Assembly (NCBI GenBank): GCA_039810485.1
Contig: JBDHXA010000113.1
Span: 1 to 6,969, forward strand
Length of the DNA stretch: 6,969 bases
Direction of reading: 5' to 3'
From: JADZAA01 sp039810485
Lineage (GTDB): Bacteria > Bacteroidota > Ignavibacteria > Kapaibacteriales > UBA961
Notes under the pieces: model-generated
What the model was told of the DNA's origin: nothing
The model's input: the letters and a program-made list of their open reading frames with translations, nothing else
Databases searched by the model: none
Program-made: the position numbers and the translations under genes
Shown here: positions 6,544 through 6,969 of the stretch, one piece after another
Layout of the letters: every line of letters begins with the position of its first letter
Numbering within the stretch: the first letter of the stretch is position 1

Positions 6544-6969
6544 TTAAATTGTAGTTTTCCATCCAAGTATTTTTCTTGAACGGTTGTTTAGCCGTCTCAT
6601 TGCCTCTGTAAGCTCATCATCTTCTACTGATAAAAGCTCTCGCTTTTTAGGGAAATACTGTCTGATTAGTCCATTGGCATTCTCGTTTGTTCCGCGCTCC
6701 CAAGAGTGATATGGATGGCAAAAATATGTTTCGGCTGATAATGATTTCGCTATGGTTTCATGATTGCTAAACTCTTTGCCGTTATCAAATGTCAGTGTGC
6801 GAACATGCTGCTTGTACGGCAAAAGCAAGTCAATAATGGCTGATGTAACGACCTCAGATGCTTTGCTTGCAACAGATGCTATAAGCGTTATGCGACTCTT
6901 GCGTTCGACTAAGCTGACTAGTGCTCCCTTGTGGGATTTGCCGATAATTGTGTCTGCCTCCCAATGCCC
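6544..6969 (-). CDS. IS30-family transposase, C-terminal part (partial, early stop)
   Basis: The frame is open from the window edge and gives 141 C-terminal residues of an IS30-type DDE transposase, beginning GHWEADTIIGKSHKGALVSL. The catalytic triad is visible: Asp in WEADT, Asp in TFDNGKEF and Glu in RGTNENANGLIRQYFP. HPYHSWERG and LNNRSRKILGWKT are family hallmarks. The helix-turn-helix N-terminus lies outside the window. The ORF ends GWKTTI-TAA (6544-6546). The same frame then continues as VFTDNYKSVALQC to a TGA at 6502-6504 inside the terminal repeat, which resembles the usual KTPNEVF...VAL ending. The TAA therefore looks like a nonsense change that removes about 14 residues. The catalytic core is intact, so activity is not excluded. 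Confidence 0.88.
   Translation of the reverse strand, partial: GHWEADTIIGKSHKGALVSLVERKSRITLIASVASKASEVVTSAIIDLLLPYKQHVRTLTFDNGKEFSNHETIAKSLSAETYFCHPYHSWERGTNENANGLIRQYFPKKRELLSVEDDELTEAMRRLNNRSRKILGWKTTI

Larger units (their letters stand above)
6491..6969 (-). mobile_element. IS30-family insertion sequence, partial (3' end)
   Basis: The last 479 bp of an insertion sequence: an IS30-type transposase on the minus strand and its terminal repeat, cut by the window edge. It sits 46 bp after the acylase stop. The gap 6445-6490 is AT-rich with no convincing terminator, so the insertion may have separated the operon from its original 3' flank. Whether the element is complete or mobile cannot be judged from this part. 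Confidence 0.85.

Overview
The window looks like chromosomal DNA from a Gram-negative-type bacterium, AT-rich to moderate in base composition (impression only, GC not computed). A DUF2807 lipoprotein and the absence of a clear Shine-Dalgarno sequence before murD and ftsW would suit the Bacteroidota/Chlorobiota/Kapabacteria side of the tree. That placement is an inference, and nothing here fixes the phylum.

Layout from left to right. Positions 1-202 hold at most the tail of a rightward gene and a hairpin with a T-rich flank; 112-202 shows nothing I recognise. A leftward gene (270-1007) encodes a lipoprotein with a GIN/DUF2807 beta-helix and ends at a convincing rho-independent terminator (203-247). 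The 374-base divergent gap (1008-1381) has no credible protein gene. It contains a short dyad, a -10-like box and, at about 1200-1369, a strongly self-complementary stretch. The two ends of that stretch pair with each other, and the 3' end runs straight into seven T residues 12 nt before the murD start. It is either an independent small RNA or a structured, attenuator-like leader of the operon.

Three rightward genes then form a compact operon: murD (UDP-MurNAc-L-Ala:D-Glu ligase), a SEDS glycosyltransferase best called ftsW, and a membrane-anchored penicillin-acylase-family Ntn hydrolase that overlaps ftsW by ATGA. MurD makes a cytoplasmic peptidoglycan precursor and FtsW polymerises glycan at the membrane. 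The acylase is predicted to act outside the membrane on an unknown amide. In the classical dcw cluster murG and murC would follow ftsW, so the acylase is the unusual partner.

On the right, 46 bases after the acylase stop, lies one end of an IS30-family insertion sequence pointing left. Its transposase runs off the window edge and carries a stop codon 14 codons before the apparent ancestral end. The most unusual item in the window is the structured RNA candidate ahead of murD; the murD-ftsW-acylase coupling is second.
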